A stretch of DNA of 64,000 nucleotides from Utricularia gibba (Eukaryota; Streptophyta; Magnoliopsida; Lamiales; Lentibulariaceae), in the NCBI GenBank assembly GCA_002189035.1, contig CM007989.1, positions 806,001 through 870,000 on the forward strand, written 5' to 3'. Both the position numbers and the translations under genes were made by a program. Position 1 is the stretch's first letter, and each line of letters opens with the position of its first letter. Below, in pieces: positions 23,386-34,046 of the stretch. The notes under the pieces were generated by a model that saw nothing but the letters and a program-made list of their open reading frames with translations, did no database searches and had not been told where the DNA came from.

Positions 23386-25554
23386 ATGAGCCCTATGGAT
23401 CCGATGCGCGCTCCCGTATTCGGTCACGGACATCCGCCTTACTTTCAGTTGCTGCCGCCGCAGCTGCCTCCACCGTTGCCTCAACCGCCGCCCTTGCCAG
23501 TGCCTTCAGCCTCTTTCTGGACTGCGGCGAATGTTCAAGACCGACTCAGGGACCTAAGGAAGACCCTTGGGATGGCCATAGGATTGTAAGTAGATTTATG
23601 CAACGATGAACTATACTCGGAGTAATGTTATCTGGAGATTTCATGAAAAAGTACTGTTGTTGTTTTTTCCCTTGTTTATGTACAATCATCGATGATTTCT
23701 TTTCGGGGATATATGGTTGAATAATCAGATTCCATGTGCAATATTTTCGAAGTATTTGTGCATCTTTTGGTCGTTTTCTACTCCATTAGAATTCCACACA
23801 TGCTTGAATTTGATGGAAGCAGGAATGAGAACTGGAAAATCTTCTATTTTGACGCATTTTCATGACGTTTTTTCTGTTTCTATTAGAACTTGATTTCTAT
23901 GTAGTGAGTGTCTGGGTGATATTGAGCTAACTTTTGAAGGCAGAAGGAGTTGGAAATGCTGATTAAGCTGAAAAGCGGTGTGGGTGCTGAAGGTGGAGGC
24001 AAAGAACATGATGACGCATCATTAGACATGCTTTCCAAGTTCATGTCGCACCATAAGATTGGAGTAGAATATCAGGAATCTTTCTCACTAAACGCTGCGA
24101 ATTCCATTATCTCAAAGCTACGGTTTCAGTTGGAGCCGTTCAGAGTAGCTGTTGATGATAGCACTCCATGGGAAGAGAAATCTGCTCTAACAAGGTTGGC
24201 TGATAAGGCAGAGAAGCATAAAAGAAACAAGCTTTGGCGAAAGAGAAAGAGAAGAAGGATAGCAGAAAAATTAGCAAAGGAGCGCGAGCAGTTTGATCAA
24301 GTTAATAAGGAAGCCGATGAGTGGAGGGCACGGGAGATTGCGCAAGAGAATGCTCAATACAAGGTGCAGACCTCTGATACTCTTTTTCCTTGTATACAAT
24401 TCATCATTTTGCGTTTCCTCTAGTAATATTTTCAATTTTTTTAACTGGTGCCGTGGATTCTTCATCATTTCTAGTGATGTCATATTTTTTGTAGATAGAG
24501 AATATGAAGGAGATTGCTCGGAACAAAGCTAAAGAAGAGAAAAAAAGACTTCAAAGTGAGGTGAGTGCTACTGCAGGATTTGCTACTAGTATTCAAATGT
24601 CTCAAGGCTCTGAAACTTGAAACAAATAATATAAAACGCCTTGGTAACCGTGTGCTATCCCTGATTTGGTTGAAGTACTATATAACCATGCAATCTTCAA
24701 ATTTCAGCTTGACTTGGTCTTAATTGTTGAAAAGTTGCAAGAGTTGCGCAAAATCAGGATAGAGAAGCTGAAGAAACAAGGTGAACAAGCTTTCCATATA
24801 TCTCCGCGTTTTTTGGGGTTTAGAATTGGTGTAAAATTTGCAATCAAGCTGCATGCTAAGATCAGTGCACTCCAATGGTCAGGTCATTTCCTTCCAGAGG
24901 AGGATGACAAGTTCCTTGAACGAGTTAGGGCGGCAGTTGAAGAAGAAGAGCGTCAGTTAAAAGCTGCCGCTGATACAGGAGCTGCTAAAGATGCCATTGC
25001 TGCTGCCGAGGAATCAAGGAAGACTATCAGCATTAAGAGCCAAGCTGTGGAAACAGACGAAAAAGAACTCAACACACCAAGTGAACACCAAAAGAATGCC
25101 ACAAAGGTAGATACCATGAAAGGAGGAGAAGAACCCGGGACTCGTGGAGAGTTTCCAGAAAGCTCCTACAACTATGTTTCTCAATTACCCTTGGAATTTT
25201 ACCATTATTATCACGGCAGCAGTACGGATCTGGGTACACTTATTGAGGTAATTCGGTGCATGGAAACTTGCCTGACTGTAAATTCGCCATCATGGCCTAT
25301 CTTGTTGAGGAGACAGTAAGAGTATTTTCTGTTTGATGCAGGTAAGAAGACAGTGGGATGCGTTTCTAAGACCTGGTGGAAGGTATTTGAAGTTTCATTC
25401 ATGCAGCGCGCACATGTTTGTTACCAGTGAAACCATCTGTTTTGACGAACTAAATCCTAGTCTATGTTACCTGTGCAGCCGTATACCAGGGCACTGGGTA
25501 CAACCACCACCCCCTGCCGACGATGTATGGGCATCATCTCTGGTCAGAAGATGA
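23386..25554 (+). CDS. U11/U12 snRNP 59K protein (PDCD7 homologue)
   Basis: Seven exons: 23386-23585, 23940-24363, 24495-24560, 24708-24780, 24883-25247, 25342-25382 and 25479-25554; 415 codons (414 residues), all phases consistent. The N-terminus is Pro-rich (LLPPQLPPPLPQPPPLP), followed by SFWTAANVQDRLRDLRKTL. A long basic and acidic coiled coil spans about residues 140-250 (KHKRNKLWRKRKRRRIAEKL). The C-terminal signature is VRRQWDAFLRPGGSRIPGHW then VQPPPPADDVWASSLV. PDCD7/59K is a protein of the U11/U12 di-snRNP that recognises minor (U12-type) introns in the nucleus. The three small last exons were set by the WDAFLRPGGS junction. It is convergent with the reticulon gene. Confidence 0.9.
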
Positions 25555-26047
25555 ACGCCTGGATGACCTGTTAGTCTCTGTCTGTAAGCCTTATGGCAAG
25601 GTGTATATATATCCCCCCAAGGACCATTTTGCATTTACTACGAAGGATTCAAAAACCCATGGAAGAGGAAGAACCCGGTGAGTTTGTGCCATGATATGTG
25701 GTAAACTGTAGCAGTCTATCACATGTCTCCTCTCTGGCTCCTGAAGGAAAAATGAAGAGTCAGGTAGTTTGAACAAGTTACTGTGAATCTGATCTGAGCA
25801 TCGTCGGTTCTGAAAGACCATGATCCTGATTTTTCTTCTGAAAGAGTCTCAGGTTTCCGAGTTCACAACGCAAATGCGGGGGAGAGTGCAGTGGAACCAC
25901 TTTTGACATATTGAAATATCCACAGCCTACAATCCATTTACACAAGAACCGTGCAACTGAAGAGAGGAGACAAAGCAATACTTCAGACGACGCGAACATG
26001 AAGATGGATCCTGTGTATCATCTGGATCAGTCACTGGCCCCAGGTGT
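25555..26047. other. Convergent 3' UTR region
   Basis: About 490 bases between the stop codons of U11/U12-59K (+) and the reticulon (-). Base composition is fairly balanced. It should hold both 3' UTRs, possibly overlapping. No open frame looks real. Confidence 0.5.
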
Positions 26048-27219
26048 TTAATCCTTTTTCTTGTCCAAGGGAAGCCTCGGGATCTTGCTAAGAACCTTCG
26101 CATCCAGCACATCGTACTGTTTCCTGAACTCGTAAATGACTTTCTCTGCCAAGGCATCAACTTCATCCTTATATTTCTCATAGAGAACAGGGCCCGTGAA
26201 CACCAAGACCAACACTGAAACATTGGGCGATGTATGGTGAGTACAAGGAATACTGATTATGCGTATGAAACAGGGAGGCTCGGCGCTCTTACGGATATAA
26301 GCCAGTGTCAAGAAGCTCACGAAGCTGCCTACTGTTGAAACAAACCACAGCATAGCAACAACCTGATCAGCCCATGGGACCGAAGTTAACAACAGTTGTT
26401 GTGTATTGGAGAAAGAATGATGAGAATCAGGGTGGAGGTGAAAGCAGGGATTTTTACTGCACACAAACCCTCCAAGGTTTATTACGGAAGATTTGGAAGT
26501 GAGAACACAGATAGACTTACAGTGAGGAATTTCTTGAGATCCCCCCCGGAAGCAATTCCTCGGAACTCGGCTAGACCACGATTGGTCTCCTGACGGATGA
26601 TAGTAGAGAGTTCGATAAACAGTTCCTCCGGAAGACGAACATCCGGAATATGCGGTGGTCGCCTGCAGATGTTTGAGCAAAGTCACATAAGACATATGAA
26701 GCAGCCTCATTGATTTAAAAGAAGCTGACTATCCCCACTTGGTAACGAGTGCATAGGCGTTGGACCATAAGAACAACGATCCAATGGAAAATATCAAAGT
26801 GTGGCACAGTACAGCCGTCAGATGGCACCCTAGCAATTCAAACAGAACCCAAAGCACGGTCGCGCCGCCTAGCACTGCGGCAGATATTTTCTTCTTCCTC
26901 CACAAGAAAACGTCGACGGCTGCGGAAGAAATTCTTGATTAAGAGGGCAATTATTGACACCTACAGCAGATAATTCGCACCGGAGCGGGGTGCACTTACG
27001 CTTGACACCGCATACAGATGTGTGGATAGGCTTTTCACGGCCGAACAGGTCCAGAAGCTCCCTCTCCTGTGCCGCGATCACTTCAGGGAGTTCTCCGGTC
27101 TCCGTCTCTATATTTGATTCGAGAACCTCCGGCGGACTTTCGGCGGTTGCGATCTTCTCTGCCGAGGAGTCAATCATCGAATCTACCGAAGACACAGAGA
27201 TCTCCTCTTGATCCGCCAT
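26048..27219 (-). CDS. Reticulon-like protein (RTNLB)
   Basis: Five exons: 27000-27219, 26739-26919, 26521-26662, 26293-26362 and 26048-26214; 260 codons (259 residues). An acidic N-terminus ([14 protein letters not shown]) of about 70 residues precedes the reticulon homology domain, which begins [19 protein letters not shown]. Two long hydrophobic hairpins follow ([19 protein letters not shown] and [33 protein letters not shown] and [15 protein letters not shown]), then a tail ending [17 protein letters not shown], the typical plant RTNLB C-terminus with a lysine-rich ER retention end. Reticulons wedge into and tubulate the ER membrane and help shape desmodesmata. The exon 2 donor is GTGGGG, weak but the only one giving TKRPPHIP in frame. 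Confidence 0.92.
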
Positions 27220-27345
27220 CACTGTTCGGTCACCGACTGCCGGAAAACGATTGACAAATGGGAGAACTTACGGGACGAGCAATAGATGCGAGGAAATCAA
27301 GTACGCGGAAGGGTGGGGAAGAGGGAGTTCTATTTGATTGACATG

Positions 27346-27352
27346 TATATAT
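27346..27352 (-). promoter_or_regulatory. Possible TATA box of the reticulon gene
   Basis: TATATA on the minus strand about 130 bases upstream of the ATG at 27219. Motif and spacing only. Confidence 0.4.
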
Positions 27353-27392
27353 TCATTAGCTTCGGAGGACGGTGAAAATTCGCTGTAATGTA

Positions 27393-27400
27393 CACGTGGC
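27393..27400. promoter_or_regulatory. G-box/ABRE motif upstream of the reticulon gene
   Basis: CACGTGGC, a strong match to the bZIP-bound G-box/ABRE core, sits about 45 bases upstream of the candidate TATA box. It suggests abscisic acid or stress response, as inference. The mL46 gene ends at 27621, so this element most likely serves the reticulon gene. Confidence 0.45.
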
Positions 27401-27620
27401 ATGGCTGCTCAGCGACGCCCACGCGTCCACCGGGCACCGTTTCCCAGAGCCACGACATCAGACTCGCCTGTCTTAAACTGCATTAATTGTTGGGGAAAGA
27501 ATCAGCTTATGACCACAGACGGCTAGGATCAGCCGATAATGACTGTCCAATGTTTGATCCGACGGCTCTCGGAACATTTCTCGTCATGCATGTACCCAAA
27601 ACAAAAGCCAGGAAAGGAAC

Positions 27621-28968
27621 TCAGCTTATGATCATCTTGCTCAAGAACTCGGCTTGCTGCGGGAAATACTCCAAAAGCTCATCCTTCGTCACCCACACGT
27701 AATCCTCGCATTTCGGGTTACTGAACATGTGTGTGGCGATGACTTGAGACTTGAAGTAGAAGCGCTGTTGGAACGAAAAACAGATAGGCAACAGCAGTTA
27801 CAGCGCACATTCCAGCAAACCAAGAAAAAGGGATTTCATTCCTTCTTACTTTGAAGGACGTTTCACTCTGGTCTTGTTCTGAGGTTGGAATGGACATGTG
27901 CCCCATGGGCGCATTTCCAACGAAATATGTGTTAGAAAGATCTCCAATGACGGATTTCAGGGCAGATTCAGCACACTGCAAGAAAATGGAGGGTTGAATT
28001 GATGCACACTTTACTACAGGAGCCATCTTGAGTTTTAAAAATTGTAGGCACCTTTCGCAGTGTGGGTTCTGTATCATGGATTTTCTCAGGCAAATGCCAG
28101 ACGGGTTTCCCATCTGAATTACTTGCAACGCTGTAGATTAGAAGATAGAGCCTCCGGTCAAGCGCCCTCTGCAATGACCTACCACATAAGAACCTTGCTG
28201 TGGTTAGAGTAACTACAGATGGCAAGAGTTCCAGTAAAGCACAAGGCACCCCACCAAAGAAGATCTCATACAGATGCTATTCCTTCAATCCCGGCTAAAT
28301 GGAATCTCGAGAATATTGGTGGAGGGTGTTGATGTGCATCAAACTGTTATTTGGTGTGGATGGGAAGAAGAGAGACTCTTGAAGACACATACCCATCGGA
28401 ACATGAACTAACCCCATAGCAGCACGCTCTCAGTCTCAGTTCATGCAGCATAAAAAGACTACTACTGGTAAGAAAACGTTCAAAGACCGCACCTTTTGTC
28501 GTTACTTTTGTCCGCTTCTGTAATTCGTGGGGCAGGGATATAGTCAATTTGATAATCACCCTTCCCCCTGAATTAACAAGGTGAAGTGAGAAGAAAAGGA
28601 AGAAGCGGAAAACTGAAGATGCAAGAACCGATGAGAGGAACCTTGCATCAGCCTTCTTTAAAAATGCTTCAGGGTACTCCCGACGATACTGCTGCCTCCA
28701 CCGGAACCTAGTGGGAGATCCCGATTTCAAAGAAAACCGAAATCCAATGATGATACGGAAAAACAACGAACATTCAAGCTACTCACGAGAACTCTTGGAA
28801 GGCGTATACGATAGGATCGATTTTTGGCACCACAACAGGAAGCCTCTCGAACAAAACCGATGCCACAATTTTCTCAACGCCGCAGCCCTTCGCTGCTGAC
28901 GAGCAGAAGCTTCTTCCGGCGGCAAGCAAAGATCCTCGCCACATGGGATGCCGAGCTGTCTTCAGCAT
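27621..28968 (-). CDS. Mitochondrial large-subunit ribosomal protein mL46
   Basis: Six exons: 28787-28968, 28642-28707, 28493-28567, 28052-28178, 27850-27975 and 27621-27764; 240 codons (239 residues). I start at MLKTARHPMWRGS (28968); an in-frame Met eight codons later (28944) is the alternative. The leader is basic and Ser/Ala-rich (AAGRSFCSSAAKG), fitting a mitochondrial presequence. Family blocks follow: EKIVASVLFERLPVVVPKID, FRWRQQYRREYPEAFLKK, GDYQIDYIPAPRITEADK, LQRALDRRLYLLIY, CAESALKSVIGDLSNTYFVG and CEDYVWVTKDELLEYFP. It is a Nudix-fold protein that has lost hydrolase use and forms part of the mitoribosome large subunit. A telo-box and site II motifs lie upstream, usual for ribosomal genes. 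Confidence 0.93.
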
Positions 28969-29218
28969 TTCCCCCGATCTGAAACCACGAGAAACGCACA
29001 CACACACTAATCGCACCCTCAAATCCTCAAAGCATAATGGCTCCCAAAGAAGAAACATCAAATTACCCTTCAACCGAAACCTTTTCTGTCTTCAAGCAAA
29101 AAAATCGACCAATCTCCCAGAACTCCCGCAATTGTGGAAGCGATCAGATTCCCCGTCTACCCCCTGGTTTCACAGCATTGCCTTCCATTGTTCTCATTTC
29201 TACTTCGATGCTCGAGCA

Positions 29219-29331
29219 TTAGGGTTTGGGGTTTAGGCAAGGACCAGGTCCGTACAGAGATCCGACGACTGGAGGTTTTTATGGGCCAAGCCGCCAAAAT
29301 AAATTAGAAGTGGGCTTCTCGTGAAGGCCCA
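29219..29331 (-). promoter_or_regulatory. Telo-box and site II motifs of the mL46 promoter
   Basis: On the minus strand a telo-box AAACCCTAA occupies 29219-29227, followed upstream by TGGGCC/T-type elements at 29282-29287, 29311-29316 and 29326-29331. Combined telo-box and site II promoters are characteristic of plant ribosomal and mitochondrial-biogenesis genes. Confidence 0.6.
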
Positions 29332-30501
29332 ATTAGTATCCTTATTTATTTAAGATTCATTTGATGTCTTTTAATTTATGCTGAAATATAAATAGAGTTA
29401 ATTTACAAAAAATATAAATATACTTTATAAATAATATAATTTAAAATAAAAATAATATTATTGTATTTTACCATCATGATATTAAGTAAATTTATCTAAT
29501 TGTTAAGTTTTTTTTCATCATAAATAATAATTTAATACTAAATTATTTAGATATATAATATATGGTATTAAATACCATTGCTTACTATTTAGTGAAGCAT
29601 CAATTAAAATTTCATGTCCATAAAATTAATTAGGACATATGTATCACGTGGGCCCCGTAGAGGGCCTACATGTTTGGACAGTTTCCAAGAGTGACACGTT
29701 GTCCGGTCAAATGTGTCAAAACGTCAGGTGTAAAATTAAAACACGTTTGGTAACTTTTCCCAATCAATTCAACACGTTGCTTTTAGACAAAGAAATTGCT
29801 TGATATTTCAAAAGTTTTTTTGTTGAGACGATTTATAAATTTATAATTATTATGTATTTTTAAAAAACTATGAATATTATTATAATTCATTTTCAAAAAA
29901 AATAATCTTAAAAGGATTAAAACAAAACACATCCTTAGACAAATAAACCTATTTTTTTAAAAAAGTCATTATTATTTTTGGTATTCAAGTTGTTTAATAT
30001 TTTTCTTCACATATGTTGTATATTAATAATGATGTATGTTCTATAGAACATATGTGGGTTTGATGAATTTAAATCGAATTGCGAATTGGGATATAAATTT
30101 TATCTATTTGAGAAGGAAATGAGTATTAAACTCTTTTATAGAATGTAAATTTTAGTGAATTTATTTAGTGATTATAATATGACATGTAAGTTGAATCTTC
30201 TGACATGGACTAAAGACTTTTTCATAAAGAGACTTTTCAAAAATCATGGCAACCAACTAACATGATCTCTTTGTCTCCTCTCCCCCGAGGCGTCGTTGCT
30301 TTTGTGGGGGTCCTCCAAACGCACCATTTCTTCGTCCGTACCTGTGATAAGACCTGCCCACAAAACCATCGTCAACAATGGCTACTGCTCTGTGACCAGA
30401 ATGGTGTCTTTCTTTGGCGCAGAGAAAAGAGGATCAATTCTTGAGTTTGGAGTATTAATCCAAAGCAAAATGTGAGTAGTAGTAACGGGGAGGTGATATG
30501 T
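29332..30501. other. A+T-rich intergenic spacer
   Basis: Mostly A+T-rich, with a more mixed patch at 29640-29780 containing CACGTG-type sequence. The open frame at 30262-30444 shows no family likeness. The right end is the 3' flank of the HIPP gene. Confidence 0.4.
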
Positions 30502-31481
30502 TTAGGCGATGACGCAGGCGTTGGGATTCTCTTCGATGCTGTGGTTGATGGGGTTGGAGGGGTGGTACATCGGAGGGTAGAAAGGCCGTTGCATCGGAGG
30601 GTAGAAAGGCCGGTACTGGGCCGCCGTCTGAAGGGATACCGGATCGGGTTTCTTCTTTGCTTCGCCTTCCTTTTTCCCTTCCTCTTTCTTGCCTTCCTCT
30701 TTCTTGCCTTCCTCCTTCTTGGGTTCCTCCTTCTTGCCTTCCTCCTTCTTGGGTTCCTCTTTCTTGGGCTCCTCCTTCGGACCGCAGGAGATGAACTCCA
30801 CTGTCCATTTCTGTTTGCGCAGTTTGCTCACGACGGATACCGGATCGACGGTGCCGGTAACTGTGAGCTTCTTTCCCTTGAGATCGATGGAGATCTCGTC
30901 GATTCCTTCAGGAAGGCAGACATACACATGAAAACATCATCCCATGTCTCACTAATAGCAATTCAGAGATCGAAGCAATCCACAGAATAAATGCATGGGG
31001 ACCAGGGGTAACCACCGCAGAAGCAGGAAAATTGTGCTAGAAACATCCTTGCCATTGAGAATTTCTCAAAAAAATTTTAGCTCATTTTATTGTCTAAGCA
31101 AAGCAAGTCCGTGCTCAAAGCAGCTAGACAGAACAGTGATAAAAAAAAAAGGCGAATAAATTTTGATTATATACCTGTAAGGGAGCAGACAGTCTTTAAA
31201 GCCTTCCTTTGCAGCTCCCTGTCATCTTGAAAATCCAATTTCAGCACAAATTTCTGCCCACAAAAAGAAGATTTTCGAATTGAATGAGATCAACAAGAAC
31301 AATATTTCATCAGAATTCTGGAGTAGGAACATTTCTGGGATTCGGGTATCAGCCTTTTCCCTCCTAATCCGAGGAATCGAAACATAAAACAGCACCCAGA
31401 AAGTAAAAAAGGCCAAAAGGGGAACTTTTATGCATGGACACCAAAACTCAGAAAGCACTAAAAAAAGGCTCAAACCTTCAT
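30502..31481 (-). CDS. Heavy metal-associated isoprenylated plant protein (HIPP) with Lys/Glu repeats
   Basis: Three coding exons: 31476-31481 (just ATG AAG), 31175-31253 and 30502-30905; 163 codons (162 residues). The six-base first coding exon is inferred because MK followed by KFVLKLDFQDD is the usual HIPP start and both splice borders fit. The HMA-like fold covers about residues 1-70 (GIDEISIDLKGKKLTVTGTV), but the CxxC metal ligands are absent. Residues about 71-110 are tandem KKEE/KKEEP units. A Pro/Tyr-rich stretch with two PFYPPM copies follows, and the protein ends in the CaaX box CVIA, a farnesylation site that anchors it to membranes. HIPPs act as metal chaperones or as partners in stress and pathogen responses; loss of CxxC argues against simple copper or cadmium binding. 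Confidence 0.9.
30663..30785. repeat. In-frame tandem repeat encoding KKEE units
   Basis: Imperfect 15-18 base units of C/T-rich sequence (plus strand) such as CTTCCTCTTTCTTGC and TTGGGTTCCTCC, repeated about eight times. They encode the charged spacer of the HIPP protein and are likely length-variable between individuals. Confidence 0.75.
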
Positions 31482-32623
31482 CGTCTTTGAGGCAAAATGA
31501 ACCACGTTCCTCAAACTGATGCTGTTTAAGTTCACCACAATTGATCTTGCACCAGCAACAAATAATTTTCAACAAAGAGAAAGTGAAGCAGACGCAAGAT
31601 CAGGATAAAGGGGCCTTAGAAAACAAAACACACCAGACGACTAGAATACCAAAATTCAACAACGGAGGGAGAGTTAGAAAAAGCGACGCCCGCAGCCCCT
31701 CAACTTCTCCCTTGCGGCGTTGGCGGTAACCTGTTCCCATCAGTCCACATGCGCACGATAGATATGTCCAAGGACAACAACTCAACAAAAATGCGAATAA
31801 ACCATCAACCAATCAAGCGAAATCGGCTTACAAATCAAAATGCTTTTCCACAGGGAACTTCAAAATCGAATGGAACTCCTGGTTCTGGCACGGGCGTGCG
31901 TAGCGTATACCTCCGCATCTCCAATTCCAACTTCACATAACATTGTGGTTTCCCTTCTCTTCCCCCCAACTCAAAGCTATGGCCTGCGCAAGGTGAGGCC
32001 CCCCACCCCTCCATCATCATTAGTTTATTGCTCTGCGAGCTCGAATGCGTCACCATCGTTGAAGGACAAGTCGACGAGCCGTCCCATGCGTCCTCTTTTC
32101 ATTCCAACTAGTTACACTAGTTACATAAACCCTAATTACAGTCATCAAACAATCCCCTTTTACCCTATATTTTCTCATTTTGACAATAAAAAATTAATAA
32201 TTTTCTAAAATGAAATATCAAATCATTATTCTCAAATATAATAAATTAATGTAAAATATAATTAAAATCATTTTCAATAAATTTTTTATTTCATTTTTTT
32301 CTCTTTCAATTCTATCATCCTTTTTTCAAATTTCTTCCATGGATTTCTCTCCATTTCTTTCTCAATGTAAGACTCTGACTAATTTTGTATTTTCTTCTGA
32401 ATTTTTTCCTTTTATATTTTTTTATTATATTTCGAAAATAATCCTTTTTTTTAGATTTCTTTTATCACAGCATGCATAAAGGAAAAATATCATTCCATCT
32501 CATTAGAAATTAATTTCTGATTCATAAACTTATGTTTTTATAGTAAAAAAACATAAACTTATTTTTTATCCTTATTTTCCAGAATTTTATTTTTAAAATG
32601 TGTACAGAACATCATAACTTTCA
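31482..32623. other. HIPP upstream region
   Basis: 31482-31900 probably holds the HIPP leader; a more G+C-rich patch (31660-32110) could be the promoter. From 32110 rightwards the DNA is A/T-rich with no gene. The open frames on both strands near 31840-32200 show no protein signature. Confidence 0.4.
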
Positions 32624-32990
32624 GGGGCTATTTGATAGCCACTTGAACAGAATTTAATTATTTTAATTTTCAAAAAATATATTTAATATTATATTTTAAA
32701 TTAAAACCTATTTTACATAAATCCAATACTTGATCTTAAATAAAAGAGTGTGGAAGATGATTTTAATTAAAGAAAAATAATATAATTTTATATATTGACA
32801 TATTTACCATTAAATTTTGTTGAACATTTAGATATCAACGATTCAACAAATCCCTGATTCCGACAACTTCAACCTCTTTAATCGAAGGGTAACATTGTCG
32901 TTTTACATATATAAAAAAATTAATATATAATTTACTTATAAACTATTTAATCATATCCCACTTTATTCAAAAGCACTATCAAACAGTCCC
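32624..32990. mobile_element. MITE-like element with terminal inverted repeats
   Basis: The left end reads GGGGCTATTTGATAGCCACT and the right end, read on the minus strand, GGGACTGTTTGATAGTGCTT: about 16 of 20 positions agree. The 367-base interior is A+T-rich without coding capacity. GGG-CTGTTTGRTA ends resemble Tourist/PIF-Harbinger or hAT MITEs of plants. The right flank begins TAA and the left ends TCA, so a TTA/TAA target duplication is possible but not intact. Confidence 0.5.
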
Positions 32991-34046
32991 TAATACTATA
33001 TATATATCTTCTTTCTGATCCTTATCTCAATCTTTGAGCTGACTGCTGCCAAATCCAGTATGGGCTTCTGCTATTTAAAATAATTTAAAATATCTAAATT
33101 TTTTTAAAAAAAGAGGAAAACCTTTACCGCTTTCTCGATGATCCAATGTGATAGTTTTTTGAGTTTCAATATTGCCGAATTAGTACTCAATGTTGTACAA
33201 AATGAAGTATGAGTAAGTGTTATATAATATGAAATTACATTATGTAAAATATAATCAATTTTGAAATTATTCAAATAAAATTAATTTGAAATTGTAAAAT
33301 TGTTATATGATATAATACAAAATTTAATAAAATAAAAATATATATTTAAATTTGATATATTAAATGATAGTATAATTTAATGTTATGATATAAATATAAG
33401 TTTATAATAAATAATAATTAAATATTATAATGTTTAATTATTTTCTTAGTTAATTAGTAATACATAAATTCAATAATTTTTAAAGTTAATCATTGGATTT
33501 AAATTTCTTATTTACTATAGAATAGTTAAAAATTAAATTCTAAATTAGAATCTTTAAACATTAAACAGAATAAATTCAGTAAATTTCTAAACGTTGTAAT
33601 GCTGCTCTCAAGAGTCACGTTTTTTTTTTTTTTGTAGTGTTGGAGCTTGGGACTACGAGGAGGAGAATCGCACGTGACTTCTCCTTGATTTTTAAAATTA
33701 ACGGAATATATTAATATTTTCGCGGCTGGAAATTTGTTTAAGAGGTTTAATTATAAAGTTCAACGTACGGCTCTAATGCACCGCACTGTAAGAATATCCG
33801 TGCTCAGATCTCGACAGGTGGCGGCCATCTTGGAAGTTTGCAGCACACGTCTTTCCCACGCGCGTTGGTTGCTATCCTTCTTCGGCTCCCCTTTCTCTTC
33901 GCCTGCCCGATCTCGGATCACACACACACGCCCTAATTTTCACTTCCCAAACGCAATTTCCCAGCTTCGACGATTCTTCGTCTTGTTCTATGATCCCCTC
34001 CACCGAATCCGTGTCGTAGACTGGATTTGAGGTTTAAGATTGCGGA
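32991..34046. other. A+T-rich spacer and leader of the At1g01500-like gene
   Basis: 32991-33720 is extremely A+T-rich. From 33770 composition becomes mixed, with a CACACACA tract near 33920 and T/C-rich leader-like sequence up to the ATG at 34047. A T12 run lies near 33622. No gene recognised. Confidence 0.4.

Noticed and set aside
23370-23609. Alternative frame over U11/U12-59K exon 1 with Ala-rich translation
   Set aside because: The Pro-rich frame starting 23386 joins exon 2 in phase and ends in the conserved RDLRKTLGMAIGL.
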